A stretch of 64,000 nucleotides of DNA from Pseudomonas capeferrum (GCF_000731675.1 NZ_JMIT01000001.1:929526-993525), one strand, 5' to 3'; shown: positions 18,081 through 26,868, numbered from the stretch's first letter. Numbers and translations are program-made. The notes: generated by a model from the sequence alone, not told the origin.

Positions 18081-19409
18081 TTAGGTGGACTTTACCGTGG
18101 CCAGCGCGCCAGCGCGCGTTACCCGCAAGGCCACCAGGCTACCCACCACGATCAATGCCGCCAACGAATACAGCGCGGCATCGGTCGACCCGGTCTGGTC
18201 CTTGATGAAACCGACCAGATACGGGCTGAGGAAGCCCGCCATCTGCCCCACCGAGTTGATCACCGCCAGCCCGGCCACGGCCGCACCGGCGCTGAGCAGC
18301 GCGGTGGGCATTGGCCAGAACATTGGCAGGCCGGTGAGCGCGCCCATGGTGGCGATCGACAGGCCGAGGATGGCAATCGGCGGGTTGCCGGCGAAGTTCA
18401 CGGCGATCAGCAAGCCGATGGCGCCCATCAGCATTGGCACTACAAGGTGCCAGCGGCGCTCGTTGCGCAGGTCGGCCGAGCGCCCGCAGACGATCATGAA
18501 CACCCCAGCCAGCAAGTACGGAATGGCGCTCAGCCAGCCAATCAGCAAGGGGTTGTCGAAGCCCATGCTCTTGATGATCGACGGCAGCCAGAAGTTGATC
18601 GCGTACACACCGCTCTGGATACAGAAGTAAACGAAACCGAACGTCCAGATCAGCGGGTTGGTCAGCACTGCGAGCACGCTGTCACCGCTGGTGGCGGGCT
18701 TGCTGGCGGCATCGGCTTTAAGGTCGGCCTCGATCAGTTGGCGCTCGGTCGGGTTCAGCCACGTGGCTTTCTGGTAGCCGTCGCTGAGCAGGCGGATGGC
18801 CAGGAAACCCAGGATGACGGTGGGCACGCCCTGGATCAGGAACATCCATTGCCAGCCGGCAAGGCCATGCTGGCCGGCGGCGAAATGTTCGAGGATCCAG
18901 CCGGAGAACGGCCCGCCCAGCAGCCCCGACACCGGGATCGCCGACATGAACAGGGCCATGATGCGGCCACGGCGGGCGGCCGGGAACCAGCGCGAGAGGT
19001 ACAGCACCACGCCTGGGAAGAAGCCGGCTTCGGCGGCGCCAGTCAGCAGGCGCAACGTGTAGAACTCGGTGGGTGTGGTGACGAACAGCAGGCAGGTCGA
19101 GAGGCTGCCCCAGGCGATCATCATCAACGCGATCCAGCGCCGTGGGCCGAAGCGGTTGAGTGCCAGGTTGCTCGGCAGGCCGCAGAGCACGTAGCCGATG
19201 AAAAAGATACCGGCGCCGAGGCCGTAAACGGTTTCGCTGAAGTTCAGGGCGTCGAGCATCTGCAGCTTAGCGAAGCCGACGTTGACGCGGTCCAGGTAGT
19301 TGAACAGGTAGCAGATGAAAATGAACGGAATCAGCCGCAGGGTGATGCGCCGGTACAGCGCGTTACGGGTGGTGTCCGTGCCTTGGTCAGGGGCGGGGCT
19401 GTGTGCCAT
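18081..19409 (-). CDS. MFS transporter, anion:cation symporter (GudP/ExuT-like) family
   Basis: A 442-residue protein with 12 predicted helices. The N-terminal helix block FNYLDRVNVGFAKLQM and LPSNLALNRFGPRRWIALMMIAWG are typical of ACS-family carriers of organic anions such as glucarate, galactarate or tartronate. The start at 19409 (MAHSPAPDQGTD) has AGAGAA upstream; longer in-frame starts run into the shared promoter region. It diverges from a CdaR-type regulator that is followed by glycerate 2-kinase, so import of a sugar diacid or glycerate is the natural guess. The space between the two carries a palindrome (19501-19514). Confidence 0.85.
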   Translation of the reverse strand: MAHSPAPDQGTDTTRNALYRRITLRLIPFIFICYLFNYLDRVNVGFAKLQMLDALNFSETVYGLGAGIFFIGYVLCGLPSNLALNRFGPRRWIALMMIAWGSLSTCLLFVTTPTEFYTLRLLTGAAEAGFFPGVVLYLSRWFPAARRGRIMALFMSAIPVSGLLGGPFSGWILEHFAAGQHGLAGWQWMFLIQGVPTVILGFLAIRLLSDGYQKATWLNPTERQLIEADLKADAASKPATSGDSVLAVLTNPLIWTFGFVYFCIQSGVYAINFWLPSIIKSMGFDNPLLIGWLSAIPYLLAGVFMIVCGRSADLRNERRWHLVVPMLMGAIGLLIAVNFAGNPPIAILGLSIATMGALTGLPMFWPMPTALLSAGAAVAGLAVINSVGQMAGFLSPYLVGFIKDQTGSTDAALYSLAALIVVGSLVALRVTRAGALATVKST

Positions 19410-19500
19410 GATCGGGTTCTCTGTTGTTATGGTTGTCACCGCGTCGCCTGTTCCGGCGCTCGCCCTGACGAGTCTGGCGGGACTGCGGCGTGCCTGTCTT

Positions 19501-19514
19501 TGTGCTTTTGCACA
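19501..19514. promoter_or_regulatory. palindrome in divergent promoter, candidate CdaR operator
   Basis: TGTGC-TTTT-GCACA is a perfect 5-4-5 inverted repeat between the MFS gene and cdaR. A related half site, TTTTGTGCATTTG, occurs at 20713-20725 before the kinase gene. Shared use by CdaR is inferred from the recurrence. Confidence 0.45.
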
Positions 19515-19572
19515 GCGCTTGGCCAAGGCTGCTGTGCCCGCGACCAAAGCCTACCACCCCAAGGACCGTTGA

Positions 19573-20670
19573 ATGTTCGAACTCGACCATGACCTGGCGC
19601 AGGATATCGTTGATCGGGCGATGGCCATCCTGCCCTGCAACGTCAATGTCATGGACAGCCAGGGGCTGATCCTTGGCAGTGGCGAGCCGGAGCGTATCAA
19701 CACCCGTCACGAAGGCGCGCAACTGGTGCTGGCCAACGGCCGCATCGTCGAGCTGGATGTGGACGCGGCAAAGTGCCTCAAGGGCGTACAGCCAGGGGTG
19801 AACCTGCCGCTGATGCTCGATGGGCGGCTGATGGGGGTGCTGGGCCTGACCGGCGACCCACAGCAGTTGCGCACCTATGGCGAGCTGGTGCGCATGACCG
19901 CCGAGATGCTCCTGGCCCAGCGCCATCTGCAGGTCGAGCAGCAATGGCGGCGGCAGCGTTGTGACGATTTGCTGGCCTTGTTGCTGGGTGGCAGCGGCGA
20001 TTCACCCAGGTTGCTCGACGAAGCCCGGCAGTTGGGCCTGAAACCCCAGCTGCCCAGGGTGCCCTGCCTGTTCGAGCTGGAGTCGGGGCCAACCGCCGAA
20101 GCCTTGTCGGCCTGGCTGACCAGCCGCTACCCGGACAGCTGGTGCGTCAGCCCCGCACGCCAGTCGCTATTGTGGTGCCGCCCGGCAGCCTTGGTGCTGG
20201 ACGAAGCGCGGCTGCTCGAGCGCCTGCAGCGCCACGGCTGGCAGGTCGAGCGCCTGGCCCTTGGTTGCGTGGCGCAGAGCCTGGAGCAGTTGCGCCGAGG
20301 CTATCGCCGGGTGCGCGACTTGCTGGCCTATGGGCAGGAGGTGCTGCCCGCCGAACGCCTGCTCAGCCTTGAGCGCTATCGGTTACCGGCCTTGCTGTGG
20401 CGCCATCGCAATGACGATGCCCTGGATGAACTGCTCGAACCGCTGCAACGCATCCGGGCCAAGGACGCGAGTGGTCAGCTGATTGCGACCTTGCGGGCCT
20501 GGTGCGCCCATGATGGCCAGAGCCAGGCCTGTGCCGATGCCTTGGGCATTCACCGCAACAGCCTGCGCTACCGGCTGGAACGGGTCGCCGAGCTGGGCGA
20601 AGTCGACCCGCTGCGGATGGAAGGCATGCTCAGTTTGTACCTGGGGTTGCAACTGCTGCCGGCCGGTTGA
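19573..20670 (+). CDS. cdaR: CdaR-family (sugar diacid) transcriptional regulator
   Basis: A 365-residue regulator. The N-terminal diacid-recognition domain (about 1-135) begins LDHDLAQDIVDRAMAILPCNVNVMD, the standard CdaR start, with GVNLPLMLDGRLMGVLGLTG following. The C-terminal PucR-type helix-turn-helix (about 310-360) reads CADALGIHRNSLRYRLERVAE. CdaR proteins activate glucarate/galactarate/glycerate genes on sensing a catabolite. ATG 19573 is used. The neighbours fit: the divergent MFS carrier and the glycerate kinase 115 bp downstream. Confidence 0.9.
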   Translation: MFELDHDLAQDIVDRAMAILPCNVNVMDSQGLILGSGEPERINTRHEGAQLVLANGRIVELDVDAAKCLKGVQPGVNLPLMLDGRLMGVLGLTGDPQQLRTYGELVRMTAEMLLAQRHLQVEQQWRRQRCDDLLALLLGGSGDSPRLLDEARQLGLKPQLPRVPCLFELESGPTAEALSAWLTSRYPDSWCVSPARQSLLWCRPAALVLDEARLLERLQRHGWQVERLALGCVAQSLEQLRRGYRRVRDLLAYGQEVLPAERLLSLERYRLPALLWRHRNDDALDELLEPLQRIRAKDASGQLIATLRAWCAHDGQSQACADALGIHRNSLRYRLERVAELGEVDPLRMEGMLSLYLGLQLLPAG

Positions 20671-20712
20671 GGGGGGGGGGCGAAGGCATTTGCCCAAACA
20701 ACGCCTCTGCTG

Positions 20713-20725
20713 TTTTGTGCATTTG
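20713..20725 (+). promoter_or_regulatory. TTTTGTGCATTTG motif before glycerate kinase
   Basis: This element resembles one half of the palindrome at 19501-19514 (TTTGTGCTTTTG versus TTTGTGCATTTG). It lies about 60 bp before the kinase ATG and could be a second CdaR site. The evidence is a short match only. Confidence 0.35.
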
Positions 20726-20785
20726 ACCGAGGCCAGCTTGCCAGGCAACTGTCAGCATGCCGCTCATCTGGACAGGAGAATCCCC

Positions 20786-21946
20786 ATGAAGATCGTCATC
20801 GCCCCCGACTCGTTCAAGGACAGCCTCGACGCTGCCGGTGTCACCCGCGCCATTGCCCTGGGCCTGGCCGAGGTGTGGCCGGATGCCGAGCTGGTCGAAT
20901 GCCCCATGGCCGATGGCGGTGAAGGCACCATGGAGGCCATTCTTGCCGCCAGCCAGGGCGAACTTCGCCGCCTGGCCGTGCGTGGGCCTTTGGGGCAAAC
21001 CGTCGAGGCCGGTTGGGGGTGGCTGGCGCCGAGCCGCACCGCAATCATCGAGATGGCCCAGGCCAGTGGCCTGCAATGGGTGCCGACCGAGCAGCGTGAT
21101 GCGTGCCGCAGCAGCACCTGGGGTACTGGCGAGCTGATCGCTGCCGCGTTGGCCGCTGGTGCCAGGCGTATCGTGCTGGCAATTGGCGGCAGCGCTACCA
21201 ATGACGGTGGCAGCGGCATGTTGTGCGCCCTGGGCTTGCGCCTCCTGGATACCGATGGCAAAGCGCTGGAAGAAGGGGGCCTGGCCCTGGCAAGGCTGGC
21301 GCACATCGATGCCAGCGACCTGGACCCACGGCTGGCCGAAGTGCAGGTCGAAGTGGCTGCTGACGTTGACAACCCGCTGTGTGGGCCCAATGGCGCCTCG
21401 GCGATCTTCGGCCCGCAGAAAGGCGCAAGCCCGCAACAGGTGCAGGCGCTGGACCAGGCGCTGGGGCATTTTGCCGATCACTGTGCGCGGTTGCGCGGTG
21501 AGGATGTGCGCGACTTCCCTGGCTGTGGCGCCGCAGGCGGCATGGGGTTCGCGGCCAAGGCGTTCATGGGCGCGCAATTTCGCCCTGGGGTGGAGGTGGT
21601 GGCGGAGCTGGCCGGGCTCGATGCGCTGGTGCAGGGTGCTGACCTGGTGGTGACCGGCGAAGGACGCTTCGACGCCCAGACCCTGCGTGGCAAGACGCCG
21701 TTGGGCGTGGCCCGGGTCGCCAAGCGCCACGGTGTGCCGGTGGTTGTACTGGCCGGCACGCTGGGGGAGGGCTACCAGCAGCTGTATGCCCATGGGATTG
21801 ACGCCGCTTTTGCCTTGGTCAACGGGCCGATGAGCCTGGAGCAGGCATGCGCCAACGCGCCAACGCTACTGCAGGCGCGCGCGGGTGATATCGCCCGGCT
21901 GTGGCGCTGCGCTCCTGCAGCCCCCAAAACGCATGTGAAATATTAA
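20786..21946 (+). CDS. glxK: glycerate 2-kinase
   Basis: A 386-residue type I glycerate kinase (GarK/GlxK family). MKIVIAPDSFKDSLDA at the N-terminus, CPMADGGEGTMEA near residue 38, AIGGSATNDGGSGML near 132 and VTGEGRFDAQT near 288 are the family's signature blocks. It phosphorylates D-glycerate at the 2-hydroxyl, delivering 2-phosphoglycerate to central metabolism from diacid, allantoin or glyoxylate breakdown. ATG 20786 is preceded by CAGGAG (20773-20778). Under likely control of the adjacent CdaR regulator. Confidence 0.93.
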   Translation: MKIVIAPDSFKDSLDAAGVTRAIALGLAEVWPDAELVECPMADGGEGTMEAILAASQGELRRLAVRGPLGQTVEAGWGWLAPSRTAIIEMAQASGLQWVPTEQRDACRSSTWGTGELIAAALAAGARRIVLAIGGSATNDGGSGMLCALGLRLLDTDGKALEEGGLALARLAHIDASDLDPRLAEVQVEVAADVDNPLCGPNGASAIFGPQKGASPQQVQALDQALGHFADHCARLRGEDVRDFPGCGAAGGMGFAAKAFMGAQFRPGVEVVAELAGLDALVQGADLVVTGEGRFDAQTLRGKTPLGVARVAKRHGVPVVVLAGTLGEGYQQLYAHGIDAAFALVNGPMSLEQACANAPTLLQARAGDIARLWRCAPAAPKTHVKY

Positions 21947-22149
21947 AAACATCTTAGTCTGATACCTCGCCCAAAACACAAGGCGAATCGGGTGCTTTTG
22001 CCAGAAAAGTACTACATACAGCGAGCGTAAAAGCCCCTATTTAGGCCGATTAATACCTGGCAACTCTCACCGTCGCCGAGAAATAAGTATTTTACTAACC
22101 CCCTGTCGCTCGCCAATTCTCTGCGCTGCACATTTGAGAGGGCGAGTCG

Positions 22150-23466
22150 ATGTTGGTTCATGGCGATAAGGATTTCGAAGTATTGAAGAACGCCGAGCGC
22201 GAACTTCAACAGCAGGTCGGGCATATCCCCGATGCCGGGTTTTATGAGCGAAAGTTGCAAGCAGCCTGGATGCGAGCACAGCACAGCGCTCACTACGCAG
22301 AGATAGGCCCCTACCGTTTTTCGGCGTTTCAGCAATTACCGCTGACGGCCAAGGCCTTGCTTAAACGTCAACCATTGGCGTTCTGTACCGTGGCCCTGGG
22401 CGATGCGGCCAAGTACTACGCCACTACCGGCACCACGGGCGAGCCGACCCCGACCCCGCGCCTGAAACAAGACATCATCTGGAATGCTGTCAGCGTCGCC
22501 GCCCACTGGCGCTCGGTGCTGCGCCCGGGAGCACGGGTGGCCAACCTGATGCCATCGGACATCGTCCCGGTCGGCGACCTGATCGCCAATGTCTGCGAAT
22601 ACCTGGATGTTTCCCATGTGCGGCTGTATCCGTTCACCACCGGCATCACCGACTGGGAGCGGGTGTGCAACACCTTCGACACCTACCGGCCAACGGTGCT
22701 GTTCATCGCCCCCGGCGTGCTGGTACAGCTGACCCGCTACCTCAAGCAGCGGGACCTGTTGCACACCTTCGCCCAGTCGGTGCGCTCGATCATGCTGCTG
22801 GGCGAGGTCAACACTCAGCCGTTTCGTGAACGTCTGGCCCGTGGCTGGCAGTGCGAGGTGTTCGACGCCAGCTATGGCAGCACCGAAACCGGCACCTTGG
22901 CCGCCGTGGGCGAAGACCAGCAGATGCGCCTGGCCACAGCCACCCACTACTTCGAACTGCTGTTGCCCGACGGCAGGCTGGTGACGCCCGCCGAGGGCCT
23001 TACCGGGCGCCTCGTGGTCACCCCACTGAACCTGTATGCCCGCCCGTTGCTGCGGCTGGACACCGGCGACAGCGTGACCATCACCGCGCCGTGGCAGCCC
23101 GGGCAGCTCAGCCCCAGCTTGCTGATCAATGGCCGCGACAGTGACAGCATCATGATTGCGGGTGTCAGCCTTGAGATTCGCGCGGTCGAAGAGGTGGTCT
23201 ACGGCACCTGTGACGCCACCGGCTACGTGATCGAAATCGACCGCCAGAACGACAGCGCCGCCTTGATCCTGGAGCGCGACGTGCACTGGGACAACGCGCA
23301 GGAAAGCCAACTGCAAGCGCAACTGCTGGAACGCTCCCAACAGCTGATGGGCCTGCGCTGGAGCCGCGTGCTGTTCGTCAACAACCTGTCGGCCATCAAC
23401 AAAAGTGGTGGCTCGCAAAAAAGCTGGAAGAAGACCAACCTGCGCTTCGTGGGGGGCAAGCAATGA
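22150..23466 (+). CDS. stand-alone adenylate-forming enzyme (phenylacetate-CoA ligase-like)
   Basis: First gene of a seven-gene operon. The 438-residue protein has adenylation cores: A3 YYATTGTTGEPTPTP (about residue 97), A5 FDASYGSTETGTL (about 237), A7 LLRLDTGDSV (about 300) and a C-terminal lysine in NKSGGSQKSWKK. The overall length and motif spacing are of the PaaK group, which activate carboxylic acids as AMP esters and load CoA or a carrier protein. With an ACP gene three positions downstream, loading a carboxylate onto that carrier is the best guess. ATG 22150 follows GAGAGG (22137-22142). Its stop overlaps the next gene's ATG by 4 bp. Substrate unknown. Confidence 0.82.
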   Translation: MLVHGDKDFEVLKNAERELQQQVGHIPDAGFYERKLQAAWMRAQHSAHYAEIGPYRFSAFQQLPLTAKALLKRQPLAFCTVALGDAAKYYATTGTTGEPTPTPRLKQDIIWNAVSVAAHWRSVLRPGARVANLMPSDIVPVGDLIANVCEYLDVSHVRLYPFTTGITDWERVCNTFDTYRPTVLFIAPGVLVQLTRYLKQRDLLHTFAQSVRSIMLLGEVNTQPFRERLARGWQCEVFDASYGSTETGTLAAVGEDQQMRLATATHYFELLLPDGRLVTPAEGLTGRLVVTPLNLYARPLLRLDTGDSVTITAPWQPGQLSPSLLINGRDSDSIMIAGVSLEIRAVEEVVYGTCDATGYVIEIDRQNDSAALILERDVHWDNAQESQLQAQLLERSQQLMGLRWSRVLFVNNLSAINKSGGSQKSWKKTNLRFVGGKQ

Positions 23467-25178
23467 CCGCACCACGCTTTGCGCAAGGGCGCGGCCTGGG
23501 CAATGGCCAGCCTGACCTGTGGTGCACCTACGCCGCCGTGCGCAGCCTGGCCTGGGTCGAGCGCCTCGACAGCGTCGATACGGCCAGCCTGCACACCTAC
23601 ATTCAGTCCCGCCGCAACCGTGACGCTGGCTTCGCCTGGAGCAAAGGCATGCCGTCCGACGCCTGGGCCACGTTCTATTGCTGCGAAACGCTCAAAGACT
23701 TGGGCATTGCCATCGAGCAAGGCACCCAGACCGCCGAATGGCTGCATACCCTGTTCGACGGTGACGCCTACGCCATGTGCCCGGGGCAGACCGCAGACGT
23801 CTGGGCCACCCACTATGCGGTGCGCACCTTGGTCGAGGTTTGCGATGGCCGCGTGGCCGACCCCGATGCCTTGTATGCCTGGCTGGAAGGGCTGCAGTGC
23901 AGCAATGGCGGCCTGAGCTGGTCGGCGGACTTTGCCCGGCGCAACCTGGCCGATACCCGTGCCTGCTTCTATGGCGTGATGGCTGCGCGCGCGCTGGCTC
24001 GGCAAGGGCTGCCAGCGCCGGCCTGGGACGTGCCGCGGTTGATAGGCTGGTTGCAGGCGCAACAGATGGACGACGGTGGCTTTCGCTTCAGCGAAGCCGC
24101 CGAACGGCCTTGCCTGTGGGCGACCTACCGCGCCACGGCCAGCCTCGCAGCATTACAGGCGCAGCCGCTGGGGCCCGGCGAGTGCGTCGCCTGGATCGAG
24201 GCGCTGCGTGGCCCGAGCGGCGCCTTCGTGCGCTGGCAGGGCTATGACGTCGAAGATGTCTGGGCCGCCTTTTGTGCGGTGGGCTCGCTCAAGGCGCTGG
24301 GTGAGCCGGTCGCACACCTGGCAGATGCCATCGCAAGCTTCATCGCGACCCTGGCGTTGCCTCAGGGTGGTTACACCTATCGGCAGGTCGACGCTGCGGC
24401 TGATGTGCTGACCACGGCGGCCGCAGTGATCGGTGGACAGATGACGGATGCACAGCGGGCGGATGCGCTGCGCTGGATCGAGGGCTGCCAGATGCCGAAC
24501 GAGCCCGGGATCATGTACATGCCGGGGCGTGGGGCCGAAGTGCGTTGCACCAATTGGGGCCTGGCCGCCGGTGCCTTCGCTGACCGCCCCGACGCACGCA
24601 AGGCAGTCGGACACTGGCTGGCCTCGCTGCAGAACCCCGACGGTGGCTTCGGTTTCTGGGAGGGGCGTGGTTCTGACCTGGTGTCCACTGCATCGGCGGT
24701 AGCGATTCTGCAGCAACTGGGTAACAACGCCGGTGTCGACCTTGTCGAGCTCGAAGCCTTTGTCGCCAGCTGCTGCCAGCAGGGCCGCCATGCCGCGTAC
24801 CCGCGTGGGCAGGTCTCTTTGCGCGCCAGCCTGCAGGCATTGATCTGCCTGCGCCATGTTGGCCGGGATGTTCGCGCGCAGGCAAGCGACCTGCTCGCCG
24901 CGCACAAGGTGCGCCAGGGCGGCTTCGCCAACCAGGGGCAGCGCATCCCTGATCTGCTCAGCACCTACCAGGCCGTGGCGTTGGCCGCAGCGCTGGGGTT
25001 GCCGGTCGACCTGGCGCACCTGCGCTTCTTCCTCGACAAGGTGCGCAGCGGCCCGGGGTATGCCTGGTCGCCGCTCTACCTGCAGGGGCACGACGCGTTG
25101 TCGGGCTGCCTGGGGCGCCTGTTGCAGGCGTTTGCCGACGGCAAGTGCCTGCACCTGCCCAACTTGCAGCTGTCGTGA
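23463..25178 (+). CDS. alpha/alpha-toroid protein with prenyltransferase/squalene-cyclase-type repeats
   Basis: A 571-residue protein made of about eleven repeats of some 45-50 residues. Each has a Gly-Gly-Phe-type turn (NGGLSWS, DGGFRFSE, DGGFGFWEG, QGGFANQG) and an inner helix (DVWATHYAVRTL, LWATYRATASL, DLVSTASAVAIL, DLLSTYQAVALA). This is the alpha/alpha barrel of protein prenyltransferase beta subunits and triterpene cyclases. The class II cyclase DxDD acid motif is absent, and I cannot place the zinc ligands of protein prenyltransferases. No signal peptide. Translationally coupled (ATGA) to the ligase before it. It may be a cyclase or hydrolase of new type, or a scaffold holding the intermediate; function unknown. 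Confidence 0.8.
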   Translation: MTAPRFAQGRGLGNGQPDLWCTYAAVRSLAWVERLDSVDTASLHTYIQSRRNRDAGFAWSKGMPSDAWATFYCCETLKDLGIAIEQGTQTAEWLHTLFDGDAYAMCPGQTADVWATHYAVRTLVEVCDGRVADPDALYAWLEGLQCSNGGLSWSADFARRNLADTRACFYGVMAARALARQGLPAPAWDVPRLIGWLQAQQMDDGGFRFSEAAERPCLWATYRATASLAALQAQPLGPGECVAWIEALRGPSGAFVRWQGYDVEDVWAAFCAVGSLKALGEPVAHLADAIASFIATLALPQGGYTYRQVDAAADVLTTAAAVIGGQMTDAQRADALRWIEGCQMPNEPGIMYMPGRGAEVRCTNWGLAAGAFADRPDARKAVGHWLASLQNPDGGFGFWEGRGSDLVSTASAVAILQQLGNNAGVDLVELEAFVASCCQQGRHAAYPRGQVSLRASLQALICLRHVGRDVRAQASDLLAAHKVRQGGFANQGQRIPDLLSTYQAVALAAALGLPVDLAHLRFFLDKVRSGPGYAWSPLYLQGHDALSGCLGRLLQAFADGKCLHLPNLQLS

Positions 25179-25187
25179 GGAGCAGGC

Positions 25188-25595
25188 ATGCCGACCATCA
25201 CTGTTACCTGCGCGCCGCTGCAGGCCATTGAACGCAAGCGCCTGGCCCTGGCCTTCACGCGCCAGCTCAAGGCGCTGGGTGCCGAGCCTGCGCACTGCAT
25301 GGTGTTTTTCAACCCGCTGACGCCTGGCTGCGTGTTCGGCGCGGGCATGCCGTTGCCTACCGTGGACGGTGACGGCGCCGCCTTGCAGTTCTACCTGCGC
25401 ATCACCTTGTCGGTGGCGCGCGATGCAATAGCCCACGCGGTATTGGCTGAGGGCCTGCACCGCTGCCTAGCCACGCACTACCCGGATGCTTTTGTCTATC
25501 TGCAGTTCGACCCGATCCTGCCGGAACAGGTGTTCTACAGCACGGGAGCGGAACTTATCAATGCCGGCAACCCACAAGGAACAACAGGCCCGTGA
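25188..25595 (+). CDS. Pro-1 tautomerase-like protein
   Basis: A 135-residue protein starting Met-Pro-Thr-Ile-Thr-Val, so that Pro-1 would be exposed after Met removal, the catalytic feature of the 4-oxalocrotonate tautomerase superfamily. The chain reads as two beta-alpha-beta units (MPTITVTCAPLQAIERKRLAL ... and LQFYLRITLSVARDAIAHAVL ... VYLQFDPILPEQVFY), the length and layout of the CHMI/MIF-sized members. Such enzymes move protons at keto-enol or imine positions or dehalogenate. AGGAG (25178-25182) precedes ATG 25188. The family call rests on Pro-1 and fold pattern only; it sits in the operon with adenylation and carrier genes. Confidence 0.6.
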   Translation: MPTITVTCAPLQAIERKRLALAFTRQLKALGAEPAHCMVFFNPLTPGCVFGAGMPLPTVDGDGAALQFYLRITLSVARDAIAHAVLAEGLHRCLATHYPDAFVYLQFDPILPEQVFYSTGAELINAGNPQGTTGP

Positions 25596-25876
25596 GCAAC
25601 TTATCTATTGAACAGCGTATTCGTCAGGCATTGGCGCAGTTACTGGGCGACGAAGTCCTTGCCATCGAGAAACAGGATAGTTTTCGCGACTTCATTGGCG
25701 AGCGTTTCGACAGCCTGATGGCCGTCGAAGTCATTACCGCCATTGAAGGCTGTTTTGAAATCGAAGTGGATTACCTGAGTGACGATGTCCGCTACTGGTT
25801 TGAAACCTTGGAGAAGATGGAAACGTTCGTCGCCCAGAAGCTTGAAGATCAATTGACCCTGCAGGCCGCTGAATGA
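25592..25876 (+). CDS. discrete acyl carrier protein
   Basis: A 94-residue acidic four-helix protein. FDSLMAVEVITAIEGCFEIEV (residues about 38-58) is the phosphopantetheine site with the modified Ser in DSL, followed by the helix III region YLSDDVRYW. The start is GTG 25592, which overlaps the previous stop (GTGA); AAGGA (25576-25580) supplies the ribosome site. It should tether the operon's intermediate as a thioester after modification by a phosphopantetheinyl transferase encoded elsewhere. Its end overlaps the next ATG by 4 bp. Confidence 0.88.
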   Translation: MSNLSIEQRIRQALAQLLGDEVLAIEKQDSFRDFIGERFDSLMAVEVITAIEGCFEIEVDYLSDDVRYWFETLEKMETFVAQKLEDQLTLQAAE

Positions 25877-26868
25877 GCAGCGACCATTTGTTCACCACAT
25901 CGGGCTCTACCGGTGTGCCCCGCCAGTGGCTGCGCAGCCACGCGCAGATGACCCAGGAGGCGGCCTTGATACTCGGCCACTGGGCGGCTGGCGCGACCGA
26001 GGTCCTGTCATTTGCGCCGAGCACGCACAGCTACGGCATGATCCTGGGCGAGGTCGGCGCGCAATGGCTGAACGCGCGGCTGCAAGCCTGCTCCCTGGAG
26101 CAGCAGGTATTGCCGCAACTCGATGGCGACGGGCCTTGTGTGATCCTCGCCATTGCCAGTACCTGGCGGCTGTTGCCCACCCTGTTGGCGCGCCTGTCGG
26201 CACGGCGCTCGGTGCTGGTGGTGCACAGCGCTTCGCTGCTGCCCCCCGACGCCTTGGCCATCGTCCAGCGCCTTGCCGGGCCGCAGGTGCGCTTCATCGA
26301 ACTGCTGGGCGCCACCGAAACCGGCGCCATGGCCGTTCGCGAGCTGGATGCGCAAAGCAACGCGGAGCAACCCTGGACGCTGTTGGGCGACGTCACGTTG
26401 CTCAGCCCGATCGGCGCGCCGAGCCCGCTGGAAGTCAGCAGCCCGCGTATCGCCCGGGAGCAGGGGGCTGCGGCACCGGCCAGCCGTCACCGTTGCGATG
26501 ACCTGGTGCTGGCGTTGGACGCCCGACGCTTTCAATGGCTGGGCCGTGCCAGCAGCCTGATCAAGGTCAACGGGGTACGGCTCGACCTGGCACGTGTGGC
26601 CAGCGAGCTGAGCCAGCAACTGCACTGCCCGACCCTGGCCTGCGTGGCGGTGCGCGATGCGCTGCGCGCCGAGGCGTTTGAAGTGCTGTTCAGCTCGGCA
26701 ACGTTGACCGAGCGGGCAGTGCGTGAAGCGTTCACACACTGGCCAGCGCACCACCCGCGACCGGTCGCCGTGCGCCGGGTCGCCCATCTGCCTCTGTCTG
26801 CCACCGGCAAGCCCCAGCCGTGGGCGGCCGCAACTTCTGTCAAGGAATACACCCATGAGCCACGCTGA
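25873..26868 (+). CDS. short adenylate-forming enzyme lacking the usual N-terminal region
   Basis: A 331-residue AMP-binding protein that begins directly at core A3: TTSGSTGVPR occupies residues about 8-17. Later cores are present: A5 LLGATETGAM (about 142), A7 CDDLVLAL (about 207), A8 SLIKVNGVRLDL (about 227) and the A10 lysine LSATGKPQ (about 315). Normal acyl-AMP ligases have 120-180 residues before A3, so this one lacks the N-terminal subdomain. Start ATG 25873 is fixed by its 4-bp overlap with the ACP stop, so this is not a missed start. It may be a minimal enzyme or work with the full-length ligase at 22150. Confidence 0.78.
   Translation: MSSDHLFTTSGSTGVPRQWLRSHAQMTQEAALILGHWAAGATEVLSFAPSTHSYGMILGEVGAQWLNARLQACSLEQQVLPQLDGDGPCVILAIASTWRLLPTLLARLSARRSVLVVHSASLLPPDALAIVQRLAGPQVRFIELLGATETGAMAVRELDAQSNAEQPWTLLGDVTLLSPIGAPSPLEVSSPRIAREQGAAAPASRHRCDDLVLALDARRFQWLGRASSLIKVNGVRLDLARVASELSQQLHCPTLACVAVRDALRAEAFEVLFSSATLTERAVREAFTHWPAHHPRPVAVRRVAHLPLSATGKPQPWAAATSVKEYTHEPR

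Noticed and set aside
21947-22149. Quorum-sensing (lux-box-like) operator before the biosynthetic operon
   Set aside because: I looked for a dyad of the CTGT...ACAG type and found none; the region is only A+T-richer than its surroundings.
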